NCBI GenBank assembly: GCA_023397475.1
Contig: JAEWUD010000026.1
Span: 1-23,875, forward strand
Origin: Bacillota bacterium
Lineage (GTDB): Bacteria > Bacillota > Clostridia > Saccharofermentanales > Saccharofermentanaceae
DNA: 23,875 bases
Direction: 5' to 3'
Shown here: in pieces, positions 8,112-15,661 of the stretch
How the letters are laid out: each line of letters opens with the position of its first letter
Numbering within the stretch: position 1 is the first letter of the stretch
Position numbers and translations under genes: made by a program
The notes under the pieces: generated by a model
The model's database searches: none
Told to the model about the DNA's origin: nothing
Seen by the model: only the letters and a program-made list of their open reading frames with translations

Positions 8112-8471
8112 TCATTCCATCTCCGCAACTATCTCATCAATGCATTTCAACACGACCTGCATCGCTCGTATCTGTTTCTCGAGTTTTGTATAGGTCACGC
8201 TCCCAGGCGCATGCTTGGCAACAGCTCGCTCACATTTATGAAGAATCGAGGCGAGCGGTGCACGCGCTGCCTCGAGTTCTTTTCGCGATAATTGAACATC
8301 CTTCGATCGGGTCATCAACGCTTGTCCAATCCGAAGCGCCGACAAGCGGTTCACCAGAAGCGTACGCTGTGACGTTCCTTCCGCGAATTGCGGCAAGACT
8401 TTCTCGCATCGCTCGATCAGTGTTTCGAGTGTTGTAAGCGTCTCCGCCTGTTGTTCCCGTGTCAACTTCAT
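8112..8471 (-). CDS. Small all-helical protein with internal repeat, function unknown
   Basis: The 119-residue, highly charged protein is predicted helical throughout. Residues 18-53 (LIERCEKVLPQFAEGTSQ and onward) and 76-111 (ILHKCERAVAKHAPGSVT and onward) align without gaps: CE, a later AxG, T, and hydrophobic positions recur 58 residues apart. This suggests an old duplication of a helix-turn-helix hairpin unit. The ATG has AGGGAG a suitable distance upstream. It ends before the dispersed hairpin element and lies downstream of the AraC gene, possibly co-transcribed. I do not recognise a named family. Confidence 0.75.
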   Translation of the reverse strand: MKLTREQQAETLTTLETLIERCEKVLPQFAEGTSQRTLLVNRLSALRIGQALMTRSKDVQLSRKELEAARAPLASILHKCERAVAKHAPGSVTYTKLEKQIRAMQVVLKCIDEIVAEME

Positions 8472-8497
8472 CTCCCTTGCTCCCTGACCCTATTTGC

Positions 8498-9355
8498 TCA
8501 TTTCTTCTTCTGTACCGGAATCCAGATCTCGCCGTAACCGTTCTGATGTCGTGCGAGTCCGTAGTACATCTCGAATTGTGGGCCCTCGATCGTCTCATAC
8601 TCCGACGGCGGGAACCATTCGGACCAGATCCGCCGCCACATGCTTGGCACCTCGCGCCCCTCGACGTCGAAGATCGCCCATGTCTTTGCCGGCACTTCCA
8701 GGATCGAGAATTGCGAAGGTACGTTCATGCCCTCCGGCAGGAACTGCCACAGCATATACGTGAATTCTGTCTCGCCGAAATCATAGAGCGCTGAGTGGGT
8801 GCAGTTGTCCGGAAACCTGCCGAGCAGCCGGTTGATCTCATTCGTCGAGCCGTCCTCGTCGCACTTCCGGAAGAAATCCGGAACCTGTTGGAACGCTTTC
8901 TCATGATCGGTACTGATTCTTGCCGTCGCGCCGAATACGCGAAAAGCTTCTCTTTGTTCGATTCGATACCTCATCTCTTTATCTCCTTTGATTGATATTG
9001 AGAAGGACATCCTTGGGTAAGCCTTCAACACGGTGCCGGGTTTGCGCGCCGCCGCCGGCATGATTCCGTGCAGATTCTTGAAGGCGCGACTGAAAGCCTC
9101 CGGCGACTCGTATCCGTACTTGAGCGCCGCGTCGATCACCTTGATTCCACCGGTTTGGAGCTCGAAGGCCGCCATTGTCAGGCGTCTCCTTCGTATGTAC
9201 TCCGACAGCGGAAGATCTGTGATGAACGAGAACATCCGCTGAAAATGATAGGTGGAACAACATGCGATCTGCGCAACCTTGTCGTACGAGATCTCGCCTG
9301 CCAGATTCTTCTCGATATAGTCCATCGCCTGATTCATCCGTTCCGGCCAATCCAA
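8498..9355 (-). CDS. AraC family transcriptional regulator with GyrI-like effector-binding domain
   Basis: Residues 1-105 form the double helix-turn-helix of AraC/XylS: ISYDKVAQIACCSTYHFQRMF, then VIDAALKYGYESPEAFSRAFK and HGIMPAAAR. A linker is followed by a GyrI/BmrR-type small-molecule-binding domain (about 130-285) with RVFGATARIS, WAIFDVEG and an end EIWIPVQKK. Proteins of this layout (as Rob/SoxS-related and YdeE-like regulators) control drug or stress responses. An ATG at 9361 lies only two bases from AGGAGG; the TTG at 9355 is eight bases from it and gives the usual family start MDWPERMNQAMDYIE, so I choose it. The target genes are not evident. Confidence 0.9.
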   Translation of the reverse strand: MDWPERMNQAMDYIEKNLAGEISYDKVAQIACCSTYHFQRMFSFITDLPLSEYIRRRRLTMAAFELQTGGIKVIDAALKYGYESPEAFSRAFKNLHGIMPAAARKPGTVLKAYPRMSFSISIKGDKEMRYRIEQREAFRVFGATARISTDHEKAFQQVPDFFRKCDEDGSTNEINRLLGRFPDNCTHSALYDFGETEFTYMLWQFLPEGMNVPSQFSILEVPAKTWAIFDVEGREVPSMWRRIWSEWFPPSEYETIEGPQFEMYYGLARHQNGYGEIWIPVQKKK

Positions 9356-9377
9356 TAGCATATCCTCCTTACACGAT

Positions 9378-9488
9378 CTATCCTAACGCCCGGGAGATAG
9401 GATTACCTAGCATCTGGTGCACGGGATTGTCAGGTTGCAAAAGATCTGAGCAACGCGAAAAGCATTGCAGAATTTCTCGCATTGTCAT
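9378..9488 (-). CDS. Possible 36-residue small protein coupled to the DUF3795 gene
   Basis: An ATG overlaps the DUF3795 stop as ATGA, and the frame runs 36 codons (MTMREILQCFSRCSDLL... to ...NPISRALG) to a TAG just before the AraC ribosome binding site. The overlap is typical of translational coupling and the composition is protein-like. However, the frame is the tail of a longer open frame antisense-free but overlapping DUF3795, so chance is not excluded. No function can be suggested. Confidence 0.3.
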   Translation of the reverse strand: MTMREILQCFSRCSDLLQPDNPVHQMLGNPISRALG

Positions 9489-9919
9489 GTCTCGTGATTC
9501 TTCGACTGATCCCCGTATGTCTTGCCGCAACGCGCACACGTTCCCGAATGAACGCAGATCACGCCGCCGCATTCGCCGCATGTCCATCGCGCGGTCTCCT
9601 CCGCGATGAACGCTTCTAGTCCATTTTCGCGAATGGATACGAGATTCTCGTCCGGAGATTCCACGAGCGGATACTCCGTCGTATAGCGAGTCTGCTTCTC
9701 CATTACTTCTTCGCAAGGATAATCCGGACACGCGTCACAGAAGTCCGTCGCGAAACCCGACCGTTTGTCGCATTTTCTTATCGGACATCGGTTACGGCAG
9801 TAGTCCGCCATGAATTCAACAGGTCCCCTACATCCTTTGCAAGGATTCACGGGCTCCACGGCTCTATGGCAAATTGTGCAATCCAGGCCGCAAGGGGCGA
9901 TCATTAATAGATCAAACAT
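9485..9919 (-). CDS. DUF3795 cysteine-rich protein
   Basis: The 144-residue protein begins MFDLLMIAPCGLDCTICHRA and continues with CKGC, DYCRNRCPIRKC and FCDACPDYPC, the cysteine pattern of DUF3795. A second zinc-ribbon-like group follows at the C-terminus (CGEC ... CARCGKTYG). It probably binds a metal or an Fe-S cluster; no reaction is established. The upstream ATG at 9940 is rejected because the ATG at 9919 has AGGAGG at good spacing and matches the family start. The gene overlaps the end of the membrane-protein gene by eight bases, indicating one transcript. Confidence 0.88.
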   Translation of the reverse strand: MFDLLMIAPCGLDCTICHRAVEPVNPCKGCRGPVEFMADYCRNRCPIRKCDKRSGFATDFCDACPDYPCEEVMEKQTRYTTEYPLVESPDENLVSIRENGLEAFIAEETARWTCGECGGVICVHSGTCARCGKTYGDQSKNHET

Positions 9920-10889
9920 GGGAGGCCTCCTTTTTCGCATCAGCTCTCGGCGCGATCGCGAGTGTTATCCCCGCCGTAATGACGCCGGAGAGAAGAACAA
10001 TCAGGTAATCCACCGGTGCCAGGAAGAGAATTCGTTCGTAAAACCATCCCGTCCCGAACTGATAGAGATGTCCGTGGAGAAGAATCAACTCCCCGATGTA
10101 CATAACGACGGCCATGAGCATAGCAAGAAGAGTGGGAACAATGACCGCGATCGATTTCTTCCTATCCTGCAGGAAAGAGCCTGCGAACAAGCCGCAGGTC
10201 ACCCCATGCGTCACGAAAAATATCCCCATCAGCCAGGCGGATGTCGGGGACACCAACAATTCTCCGCCGCGATAGAATGCCGTGAAACAAGCCCAGATGC
10301 AAAGGCCGAGAAATAAGCCACTCACGATCGATAACAAGATCAGAGAGCGGCGGCGCTTCGTGTCACCGGTCTGGACCATGCGTCCAAATCCATACAGGCA
10401 ATTGATCAGGGCAAGTACCATAAGTATAGCAATCACGTAGAAATGCAGCTTATAGAGAGGATCAAACTCCCCGCCAAGGATATTTACCGACGTCCACGTG
10501 CGAGACGCAAAGCCTTCCGGCGGAACCGCACACATGTAGGTCTGCCAGTTTTCGATCGAACTCGATCCCTGTGTCGTGACTATGACCATGTTCTCGAGCA
10601 ACGTCTCGGTGACGAGGAAGATGACGACGGATATCCCCGAAGCCAGAAGCGTCGGCCTGCGTTTGACGTGCTTCAGTATTACAGGCATCAGTAGAACACC
10701 GAGAATCACGGCAACACTGATCGGCGTATACGGAATTATATACTTCGGGTAGTTCTCGCCCTGCACCGTCCCGTATGCGATCATGTCGGAGATAACGCGC
10801 GCTCCCATATAGAGGGGGTAGAAGGATGCTGCGAATACAGCAATCGTAGCGAGAACAGAGTACAAGGTGAACTTTTTGCTCTTCTCCAT
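9912..10889 (-). CDS. Multi-pass membrane protein, unknown function
   Basis: The 325-residue protein has about eight membrane helices (near 8-30, 52-72, 80-100, 145-166, 180-205, 213-235, 243-265 and 285-310). A non-membrane loop between the third and fourth carries CAVPPEG and NILGGEFDP. There are no ATPase, permease signature or enzyme motifs that I can name. The longer frame from 10985 overlaps the HEAT-repeat gene; the ATG at 10889 (MEKSKKFTLY) has GAGGAGA seven bases upstream and is preferred. It sits between the HEAT-repeat and DUF3795 genes in a tight minus-strand run. Confidence 0.8.
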   Translation of the reverse strand: MEKSKKFTLYSVLATIAVFAASFYPLYMGARVISDMIAYGTVQGENYPKYIIPYTPISVAVILGVLLMPVILKHVKRRPTLLASGISVVIFLVTETLLENMVIVTTQGSSSIENWQTYMCAVPPEGFASRTWTSVNILGGEFDPLYKLHFYVIAILMVLALINCLYGFGRMVQTGDTKRRRSLILLSIVSGLFLGLCIWACFTAFYRGGELLVSPTSAWLMGIFFVTHGVTCGLFAGSFLQDRKKSIAVIVPTLLAMLMAVVMYIGELILLHGHLYQFGTGWFYERILFLAPVDYLIVLLSGVITAGITLAIAPRADAKKEASHV

Positions 10890-10903
10890 AGGGGCTCTCC
10901 TCT

Positions 10904-12265
10904 TTATTGGCAATTTGCTTTCGCTCTTCTTTTCAGTAATCGATCCGCGAACGCTCGTGTCTCGTCGTAGGAGTCGTATTGGCATTCCCTTAAGATTTCA
11001 TCTGTCAGAATCTTGTTTTTCGCCATAGCATCAATGACCCAGCGGCGACAAAATCCACACTCGCCGTTTCTATAGGTATGCAACAGGATCTTCCCGCAAG
11101 AGCAAGACCTATGTTTCAGGTATAGCTCTAGCAGATTCATTTGCATAGCATGCGTTACGCGGCGCGATTTGAGCACGATTGATTCGATAAGAGCGTCATC
11201 GGCTTTTCTCCAGTTCTTCTGCAAAAGAGTGAGCGCGAGATCTGCTTCATTCTCCTCAATCAACGAGACGGCCAAGTCATGAATGGATTTCTCTCGAAAA
11301 CGGCCGAGTGCCTGTACAGCAGCTTCACGAAGCTCTGCATGATTTGAGCGGGCAAGTTCCAGGAGGAATGCCGGGTCAAGCGGATAATCAACATCCTGGT
11401 AAACCCTCAGCAAGCGTGCCAGCACGGCGGGGTCCTCTTCGGACTTGATCCGCTCAGCCAAAAGGACAAGCTCTGCCTTGCTCGCTTCACGTCCGAATCG
11501 CAGTATTTTCCCAATCACCCTGTAAGGTTTATCATCCGAAGAAGAATTCTGTATATCGGAGATCAGAAGATCAGCCGTGATCGGGCTCTGCACACGTTTC
11601 TTGTCTCTTTCTTCTGCGAGAGCCCGTGAAGCCTCGTACGCGTCTCGCATTGCACGAACCCGAGGAGATGTCTCCCCCGCCGTATGCAAGTACGTTTGTA
11701 CTCTTTGTTCGCCGAAACGGTCTTCGGCACATGCAAAGAACCAATCATACTCGGAACACAAGTCTTCCCCTCTTTTGAGGATAATTGCTCCTGCGTTATG
11801 TATAGCGTTCTCAAAAGATTTCCACCCACCGCGATAAAGAAAAGCAATCTGCAGTGTCTCAAATTGTTCGCGTTCACAATAACGGGTTGGAAACGTTTTC
11901 TGTGTTTTGAGACGTAACCATAGTTGTTTGTGTTTCATGCGCAGAATATCGAACGCTCTATTTGATCCGTTCCGCTCGCATGCTGTCAGAAGATCCGTGA
12001 TTTGAACCATGAGACCATGGGGAAGCCGGCGCAGATAGACATCCGGAACTCTTGCAAGAAATTCGTCTTCACAGCCAAGCGTAGAGATCGCCTGGTAAAG
12101 ATAATCCCCCTTTGTGCCCTCCGATTGTATGTCGTATCCAATATCTTTCAGGCAGCATCGAAGAACGATCTCTTTGAATCGTTCCCTCTGCTCATTATCT
12201 TGGAGTTCAACAATCGCGCTACCGATGCCGCGACGAAATTGATGCAAGAATTCCCTGTCGGTCAT
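10904..12265 (-). CDS. HEAT-repeat-like protein with cysteine motif, unknown function
   Basis: The 453-residue soluble protein is predicted mostly helical. Residues about 265-365 carry HEAT-type repeats (for example LLELARSNHAELREAAVQALGRF, then SIHDLAVSLIEENEADLALTLL). Near the C-terminus a CSCGKILL...CGFCRRWVIDAM segment supplies four cysteines and may bind zinc. HEAT repeats usually serve as protein-binding scaffolds. The ATG has CAGGAGA six bases upstream. It is the first gene of the run reaching to DUF3795, and a 29-bp dyad lies 27 bases before the start. Confidence 0.8.
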   Translation of the reverse strand: MTDREFLHQFRRGIGSAIVELQDNEQRERFKEIVLRCCLKDIGYDIQSEGTKGDYLYQAISTLGCEDEFLARVPDVYLRRLPHGLMVQITDLLTACERNGSNRAFDILRMKHKQLWLRLKTQKTFPTRYCEREQFETLQIAFLYRGGWKSFENAIHNAGAIILKRGEDLCSEYDWFFACAEDRFGEQRVQTYLHTAGETSPRVRAMRDAYEASRALAEERDKKRVQSPITADLLISDIQNSSSDDKPYRVIGKILRFGREASKAELVLLAERIKSEEDPAVLARLLRVYQDVDYPLDPAFLLELARSNHAELREAAVQALGRFREKSIHDLAVSLIEENEADLALTLLQKNWRKADDALIESIVLKSRRVTHAMQMNLLELYLKHRSCSCGKILLHTYRNGECGFCRRWVIDAMAKNKILTDEILRECQYDSYDETRAFADRLLKRRAKANCQ

Positions 12266-12291
12266 GCGCTCTCCTGTAGAGAAACGGAAAA

Positions 12292-12320
12292 ATTTCGCAA
12301 ATCACAGTGATACGCGAAAT
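12292..12320 (-). promoter_or_regulatory. 29-bp dyad / terminator-like stem upstream of the HEAT-repeat gene
   Basis: ATTTCGC (12292-12298) and GCGAAAT (12314-12320) are exact complements, and between them ATCAC-A-GTGAT is a second dyad on the same axis. On the minus strand the stem is followed by five Ts. It lies 27 bases before the ATG at 12265. It may be an operator, an attenuator or a terminator of upstream transcription; the sequence alone does not decide. Confidence 0.55.
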
Positions 12321-12434
12321 AATCAAATGCCTTGCGAATCATGAATCTGATGCAAGCCCTATTGGAATATATTTTACACAAAACAACGTGCATTGTGTGA
12401 TGTTTTCAGAAAACAGGCAGCCGGTTGCCTCGCC

Positions 12435-12695
12435 CTACGTTTTTCCTTCGTACGAATCCCTTTCGACCCGCGATATTCCGGCGACAACTACCGACATCTG
12501 CTCAATAAGGGAACGGATCATTTGCTCTTGTGTCCAATCTTCATTGGAAATATAGGTAAGTATGTGGAATCCGAGCAACGAATAGATCGCTTTGGACGCG
12601 ACTGCGACCTTCTCCTCCTGAACGACATCGTCCGTCAATAATCGATCACGCAGAAGCTTATGAAGTTCCTCGATAAATGGCCGGTCAAAACGCTT
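12435..12695 (-). pseudogene. C-terminal fragment of a TetR/AcrR-type regulator
   Basis: The open frame reads RFDRPFIEELHKLLRDRLL, then VQEEKVAVASKAIYSLLGFHILTYIS and EDWTQEQMIRSLIEQM. This resembles the last helices of a TetR regulator's ligand domain. Stops lie immediately upstream at 12696-12704, and no helix-turn-helix is present. The only internal start (12638) has no clear ribosome binding site. It is probably a remnant after deletion; the family call rests on helix pattern only. Confidence 0.5.
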
Positions 12696-12723
12696 TTATC
12701 TTCATTGCAACGATGGTACGTGA

Positions 12724-12764
12724 CCTACTCGAAATACTTTGGTATTTCAAGTTTTTTCGAGTAG
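12724..12764. repeat. Lone nested hairpin resembling a unit of array 1
   Basis: CTACTCGAAA (12725-12734) pairs with TTTCGAGTAG (12755-12764) and, in the alternative, GAAATAC pairs with GTATTTC around a TTTG loop. The start GACCTACTC resembles the arms of array 1, especially its first unit (CCTACTCAAA). It stands alone between the EFR1 gene end and the TetR remnant. Confidence 0.55.
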
Positions 12765-12815
12765 AAATGCGTTTGAGAGTTTACGTATACGCTACGTGAA
12801 CGGCGGACAGATCTC

Positions 12816-13715
12816 TCACCCTCGCTCTTCCGTCTCCTGCTGATATGCCTCCATCAGGTATTTGCGCACGCCGCCCCACAAGACACCTCTCGTTGCACGT
12901 CTGATCTCGTCCGGATTCGTGAAGGCCTTGACCGCTCGATATTCGCGAAGCGGGTAGCCTTCCTTGAGCACGAGGATTTTTCCCATGCCCGGCTTCAGGG
13001 CTTTCTTCGGGCACGCGTAGAGACAGTTGAGGCACAACTGGCAGGCGTCGCCGAATACCGGCTTCTTCTCGTGCATCCGGATATTTCCGGCGGGACATTC
13101 GCGCGCACAGAGGCCGCAACCGTTGCAATCGCCGTTTATGCGGATTCTCTTCCCAACCAGGTGAGCGCCGACCTTCTCCATCTCGCAGAGGCGAGATAGG
13201 ATCTTGTCCGGGCCGAAAGGCCGGGTTCGCAGCGTCCGCCGATTCGAGATATCCCAGACGATCGATCCAATTAATCGTGGCAACACATAGAGGATGTGTT
13301 GTGCCAGAGGTTTCTCGACACCGACGAAGGCATTTGGGGGCATCACCAGCATTTTCTCGTAGAAGACCGGATACCCTTTCTTCTCCAGGCGTTTGATGCA
13401 GGTCACACGGCACGCCGTATTAGGTATCACCTCGCCGCCGCCGGATACTGAGATCACGACTGCCGGAGAATTCTGCACGGTCGGCAATCCATCAAGGAAG
13501 TGATACACCGGTTCCGGTGCGTTACAGGCATGGACGGCGTAGAGAAGAAGAAGGATGGAATCCTCCCGAAGCCGTACCTCGTTGTTCTGGAAAAGCCGGC
13601 TCGCTATAACATCGTAGCCCTGCTGGCGACATGTGTCCGCGAAACACTCCGCCACCTGCTTCGTGCCGCCGGTCCCCGAATAATAGACGATATCGATTCT
13701 TCTTTCCATGTTCAT
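12816..13715 (-). CDS. EFR1 family ferredoxin (flavodoxin domain plus two 4Fe-4S clusters)
   Basis: The 299-residue protein has an N-terminal flavodoxin-like domain with the phosphate loop YYSGTGGTKQV (11-21). It continues with VVISVSGGGEV (86-96), then two ferredoxin clusters: C197, C200, C203, C207 (CNGCGLCARECP) and C225, C228, C231, C235 (CQLCLNCLYACP). This is the EFR1 layout, thought to pass electrons between flavin and Fe-S centres. Two ATGs (13715 and 13709) are possible; GGGGCG suits the second slightly better. It is divergent from the GNAT gene at 13811, and a Fur-box-like sequence lies between, which would fit iron control. Confidence 0.9.
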   Translation of the reverse strand: MNMERRIDIVYYSGTGGTKQVAECFADTCRQQGYDVIASRLFQNNEVRLREDSILLLLYAVHACNAPEPVYHFLDGLPTVQNSPAVVISVSGGGEVIPNTACRVTCIKRLEKKGYPVFYEKMLVMPPNAFVGVEKPLAQHILYVLPRLIGSIVWDISNRRTLRTRPFGPDKILSRLCEMEKVGAHLVGKRIRINGDCNGCGLCARECPAGNIRMHEKKPVFGDACQLCLNCLYACPKKALKPGMGKILVLKEGYPLREYRAVKAFTNPDEIRRATRGVLWGGVRKYLMEAYQQETEERG

Positions 13716-13765
13716 CGCCCCGCTTGTCTCTCATCGCACTGCAAACATGCGATCGGATGCGTTAT

Positions 13766-13777
13766 GATAATGATAAT
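13766..13777. promoter_or_regulatory. Fur-box-like sequence GATAATGATAAT
   Basis: Two adjacent GATAAT hexamers match the first two of the three repeats of the classic Fur consensus; the third repeat is poor. The site lies in the 95-bp divergent region between the EFR1 ferredoxin and the GNAT gene, 34 bases upstream of the GNAT ATG. Iron-dependent control of the Fe-S protein is inferred, not shown. Confidence 0.4.
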
Positions 13778-13810
13778 TCTACCGCTTTATAGAGAGTTGA
13801 GTGAAAGTTT

Positions 13811-14338
13811 ATGGACGACGTGATTCTGCTTCCGGCCGGCCCGGAGTACAAATCCCAATACCTTCGATTTATCGAGGACTGCGCGGACGATATCCGGAAA
13901 GTCGGATTCTCCTACGCGCTATTGCTCTCCACTGCGGATTCCTTCGAGGAGGATATGCGAAAACTTGCCGACAGCCAACTCGGGATCGGACTACCGGAGG
14001 GATATGTGCCGGAGAGCGTTTACTGGTTATTTGAGACAGCGCCGGACCGGATTATCGGCGCGATCATGATCCGGCATTGGCTTACGCCCGCACTCGCTTT
14101 TCGCGGCGGCCATGTCGCCTACTACATCCGACCGGACGAGCGGCGCAAGGGATATGCGACGCGTATGCTGTCGCAGGGACTGGAGGTCTGCAAAGTAATG
14201 GGACTGGAGAAGATCCTGATCACCTGCGCCAAAGAAAACATCCCCTCCTCTCGAGCGATCCGCAACAACGGAGGCGTGCTCGACTCGGAAGACACGGATC
14301 AGGGGGAGATTTTCGAGAGGTATTGGATTACGCTCTAG
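13811..14338 (+). CDS. GNAT family N-acetyltransferase, 3' end at an island border
   Basis: The 175-residue protein carries the acetyl-CoA-binding element HVAYYIRPDERRKGYATRML (about 98-117) and a typical C-terminal part LEKILITCAKENIPSSRAIRNN. It resembles the QAT-like acetyltransferases. The last 98 bp (14238-14335) recur at 18831-18928 with seven differences, where the frame continues two codons further (ending ITLER). This copy stops at TAG immediately after the repeat. The C-terminus has therefore been rebuilt at the junction of the inserted segment. The ATG lacks a strong ribosome binding site (GAGTTGAGTG). Confidence 0.85.
   Translation: MDDVILLPAGPEYKSQYLRFIEDCADDIRKVGFSYALLLSTADSFEEDMRKLADSQLGIGLPEGYVPESVYWLFETAPDRIIGAIMIRHWLTPALAFRGGHVAYYIRPDERRKGYATRMLSQGLEVCKVMGLEKILITCAKENIPSSRAIRNNGGVLDSEDTDQGEIFERYWITL
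14238..14335 (+). repeat. Left 98-bp direct repeat (GNAT 3' end) of the island
   Basis: The repeat is identical to 18831-18928 at 91 of 98 positions with no gaps. Five of the seven differences leave the encoded amino acid unchanged; two fall in one codon (ATT against GCT). The repeat ends at ACGCTC in both copies. Confidence 0.9.
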
Positions 14339-14347
14339 AGTGTGCAG

Positions 14348-14968
14348 TTATTCCGCCTTCGAGCCATCGTGCAGTAACACCATCTGTTTTATGGGATAAT
14401 GTGTCACATTCAAATAGAAATCTGTCGTCTCGAGATACTTTTTTTCGTCTCCGACATAGAGAGCCGGAACGCCCTCGATTTGGTACGGAATATGAAATAT
14501 CATGTCGGTATCGGTTCGAATCGAGAACCCTTGCGGATCCGTCCCGAGTTTTGGATAGATTGCTCCAATGAGCTCTGTGTTGGCGGCAAGCCGATTATCT
14601 GATGAAGCTAGATAGGTATAAACGAATGCAATACCACCGTCTTTTTCATAGCCGTCATTATATACATGAACTTCAACATCTAAAATATAGTCCGCATGCC
14701 AAATGCTGGTTTCAAAGGCTGGTACTCCCATTATTTTCTTGTACTCGTCCCATTCGTACACCTTTGCAGACATAACTTCCAAGCTATACCCATCTATAAC
14801 TTCAGTTGATACATCATAATAATTGTCGCCGAAATAAACTCGGTCACCGACTTCGTAGATCTTCTCTTGCTGCTGTTCTACCGTACTGTTGAGAGAAATA
14901 ACTCTAACAAGCCAGACCAGCAGCAGAATTGCGGTTATGCACGTTGGTATGATCCATTTTCTCCTCAT
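14348..14968 (-). CDS. Membrane-anchored extracytoplasmic protein (DUF5028-like)
   Basis: The 206-residue protein has one N-terminal membrane helix (about 5-26) without a lipobox cysteine. An outside domain follows with EVGDRVYFGDNYYDVSTEVIDGYSLEVMSAKVYEWDEYKK, the pattern of DUF5028-type proteins found beside peptide ABC transporters in Clostridia. Its start overlaps the ATPase stop by four bases, so it is the last gene of the transporter operon. It could be a substrate-binding or immunity component; this is inferred from position. It ends nine bases from the convergent GNAT stop. Confidence 0.75.
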   Translation of the reverse strand: MRRKWIIPTCITAILLLVWLVRVISLNSTVEQQQEKIYEVGDRVYFGDNYYDVSTEVIDGYSLEVMSAKVYEWDEYKKIMGVPAFETSIWHADYILDVEVHVYNDGYEKDGGIAFVYTYLASSDNRLAANTELIGAIYPKLGTDPQGFSIRTDTDMIFHIPYQIEGVPALYVGDEKKYLETTDFYLNVTHYPIKQMVLLHDGSKAE

Positions 14969-15624
14969 ATCCGGGAACCTCGCTCTTCTCGGTCCACAAT
15001 AACTCCATTCTCAATTTTGTAAATCGTATCAGATAATCCTTGCAGGACACTCAGATCGTGGCAAGATATGACGACAAGAGCCCCTCGTTGTCTTTGATGT
15101 ATAATTATATTCTTCAGCATTTCAACTCCGTTAGAATCAAGGGAGTTTGTCGGCTCATCCATAATTACTATATCCGGTTTCTCAACAATCGCCGCTGCAA
15201 TTCCAAGGCGTTGCTTCATGCCAAGAGAGTATTTTCTATATTTCTTCCTGTCATCCGGATCAAGACCTACTTCGGTAATGGCCGATCGTATATCCTCGCG
15301 CGTAGCTTCTCTGCGAACAGATGTCAGAAGCTCAAGATTCTCATATCCGGAATAGGATTCGATAAATGCAGGATTCTCCAGAAGAAGTCCACAACTCTCC
15401 GGAAATGAGATGTCTCTATGTAACTCTTTGCCATCGATAAGAATCTTACCTTCTGTGGGGTGGATCAATCCGGTCATCAGTCGCATCAACATTGTCTTTC
15501 CTGAGCCGTTTATTCCCATCAGACCAGTTACTTTTTCGGATGTCAGTTTCATAGATACATTATTAACAACGGTGCTTTCTCGGAGCCTTTTTGTTACATT
15601 TACAAGTTCAATATAATGTTCCAT
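14965..15624 (-). CDS. ABC transporter ATP-binding protein
   Basis: The 219-residue ATPase has Walker A GINGSGKT (about 38-45), signature YSLGMKQRL (about 131-139), Walker B IVIMDEPT (about 151-158) and the H-loop SCHD. The shortened signature (SLGMKQ instead of SGGQ) is typical of ABC-2 and lantibiotic-immunity-type exporters. The ATG has GGAGG at good spacing. It works with the two permeases encoded directly upstream, which lack their own ATPase. Export or expulsion of a peptide is the likely role. Confidence 0.93.
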   Translation of the reverse strand: MEHYIELVNVTKRLRESTVVNNVSMKLTSEKVTGLMGINGSGKTMLMRLMTGLIHPTEGKILIDGKELHRDISFPESCGLLLENPAFIESYSGYENLELLTSVRREATREDIRSAITEVGLDPDDRKKYRKYSLGMKQRLGIAAAIVEKPDIVIMDEPTNSLDSNGVEMLKNIIIHQRQRGALVVISCHDLSVLQGLSDTIYKIENGVIVDREERGSRI

Positions 15625-15661
15625 CTACATCCTCCGTATTTAGCTCTCTGGCAGAAAATGA

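Noticed and set aside
7934..8128. Similar minus-strand frames at 7934-8128 and 21091-21276 (sharing FASSDL..SCG)
   Set aside because: Their similarity comes from the dispersed hairpin element; outside it they do not match, so a protein family is not supported.
12781..13413. 210-residue minus-strand frame overlapping the EFR1 ferredoxin
   Set aside because: It has Arg/Pro-rich composition and no domain; the other frame has flavodoxin and two Fe-S cluster motifs.
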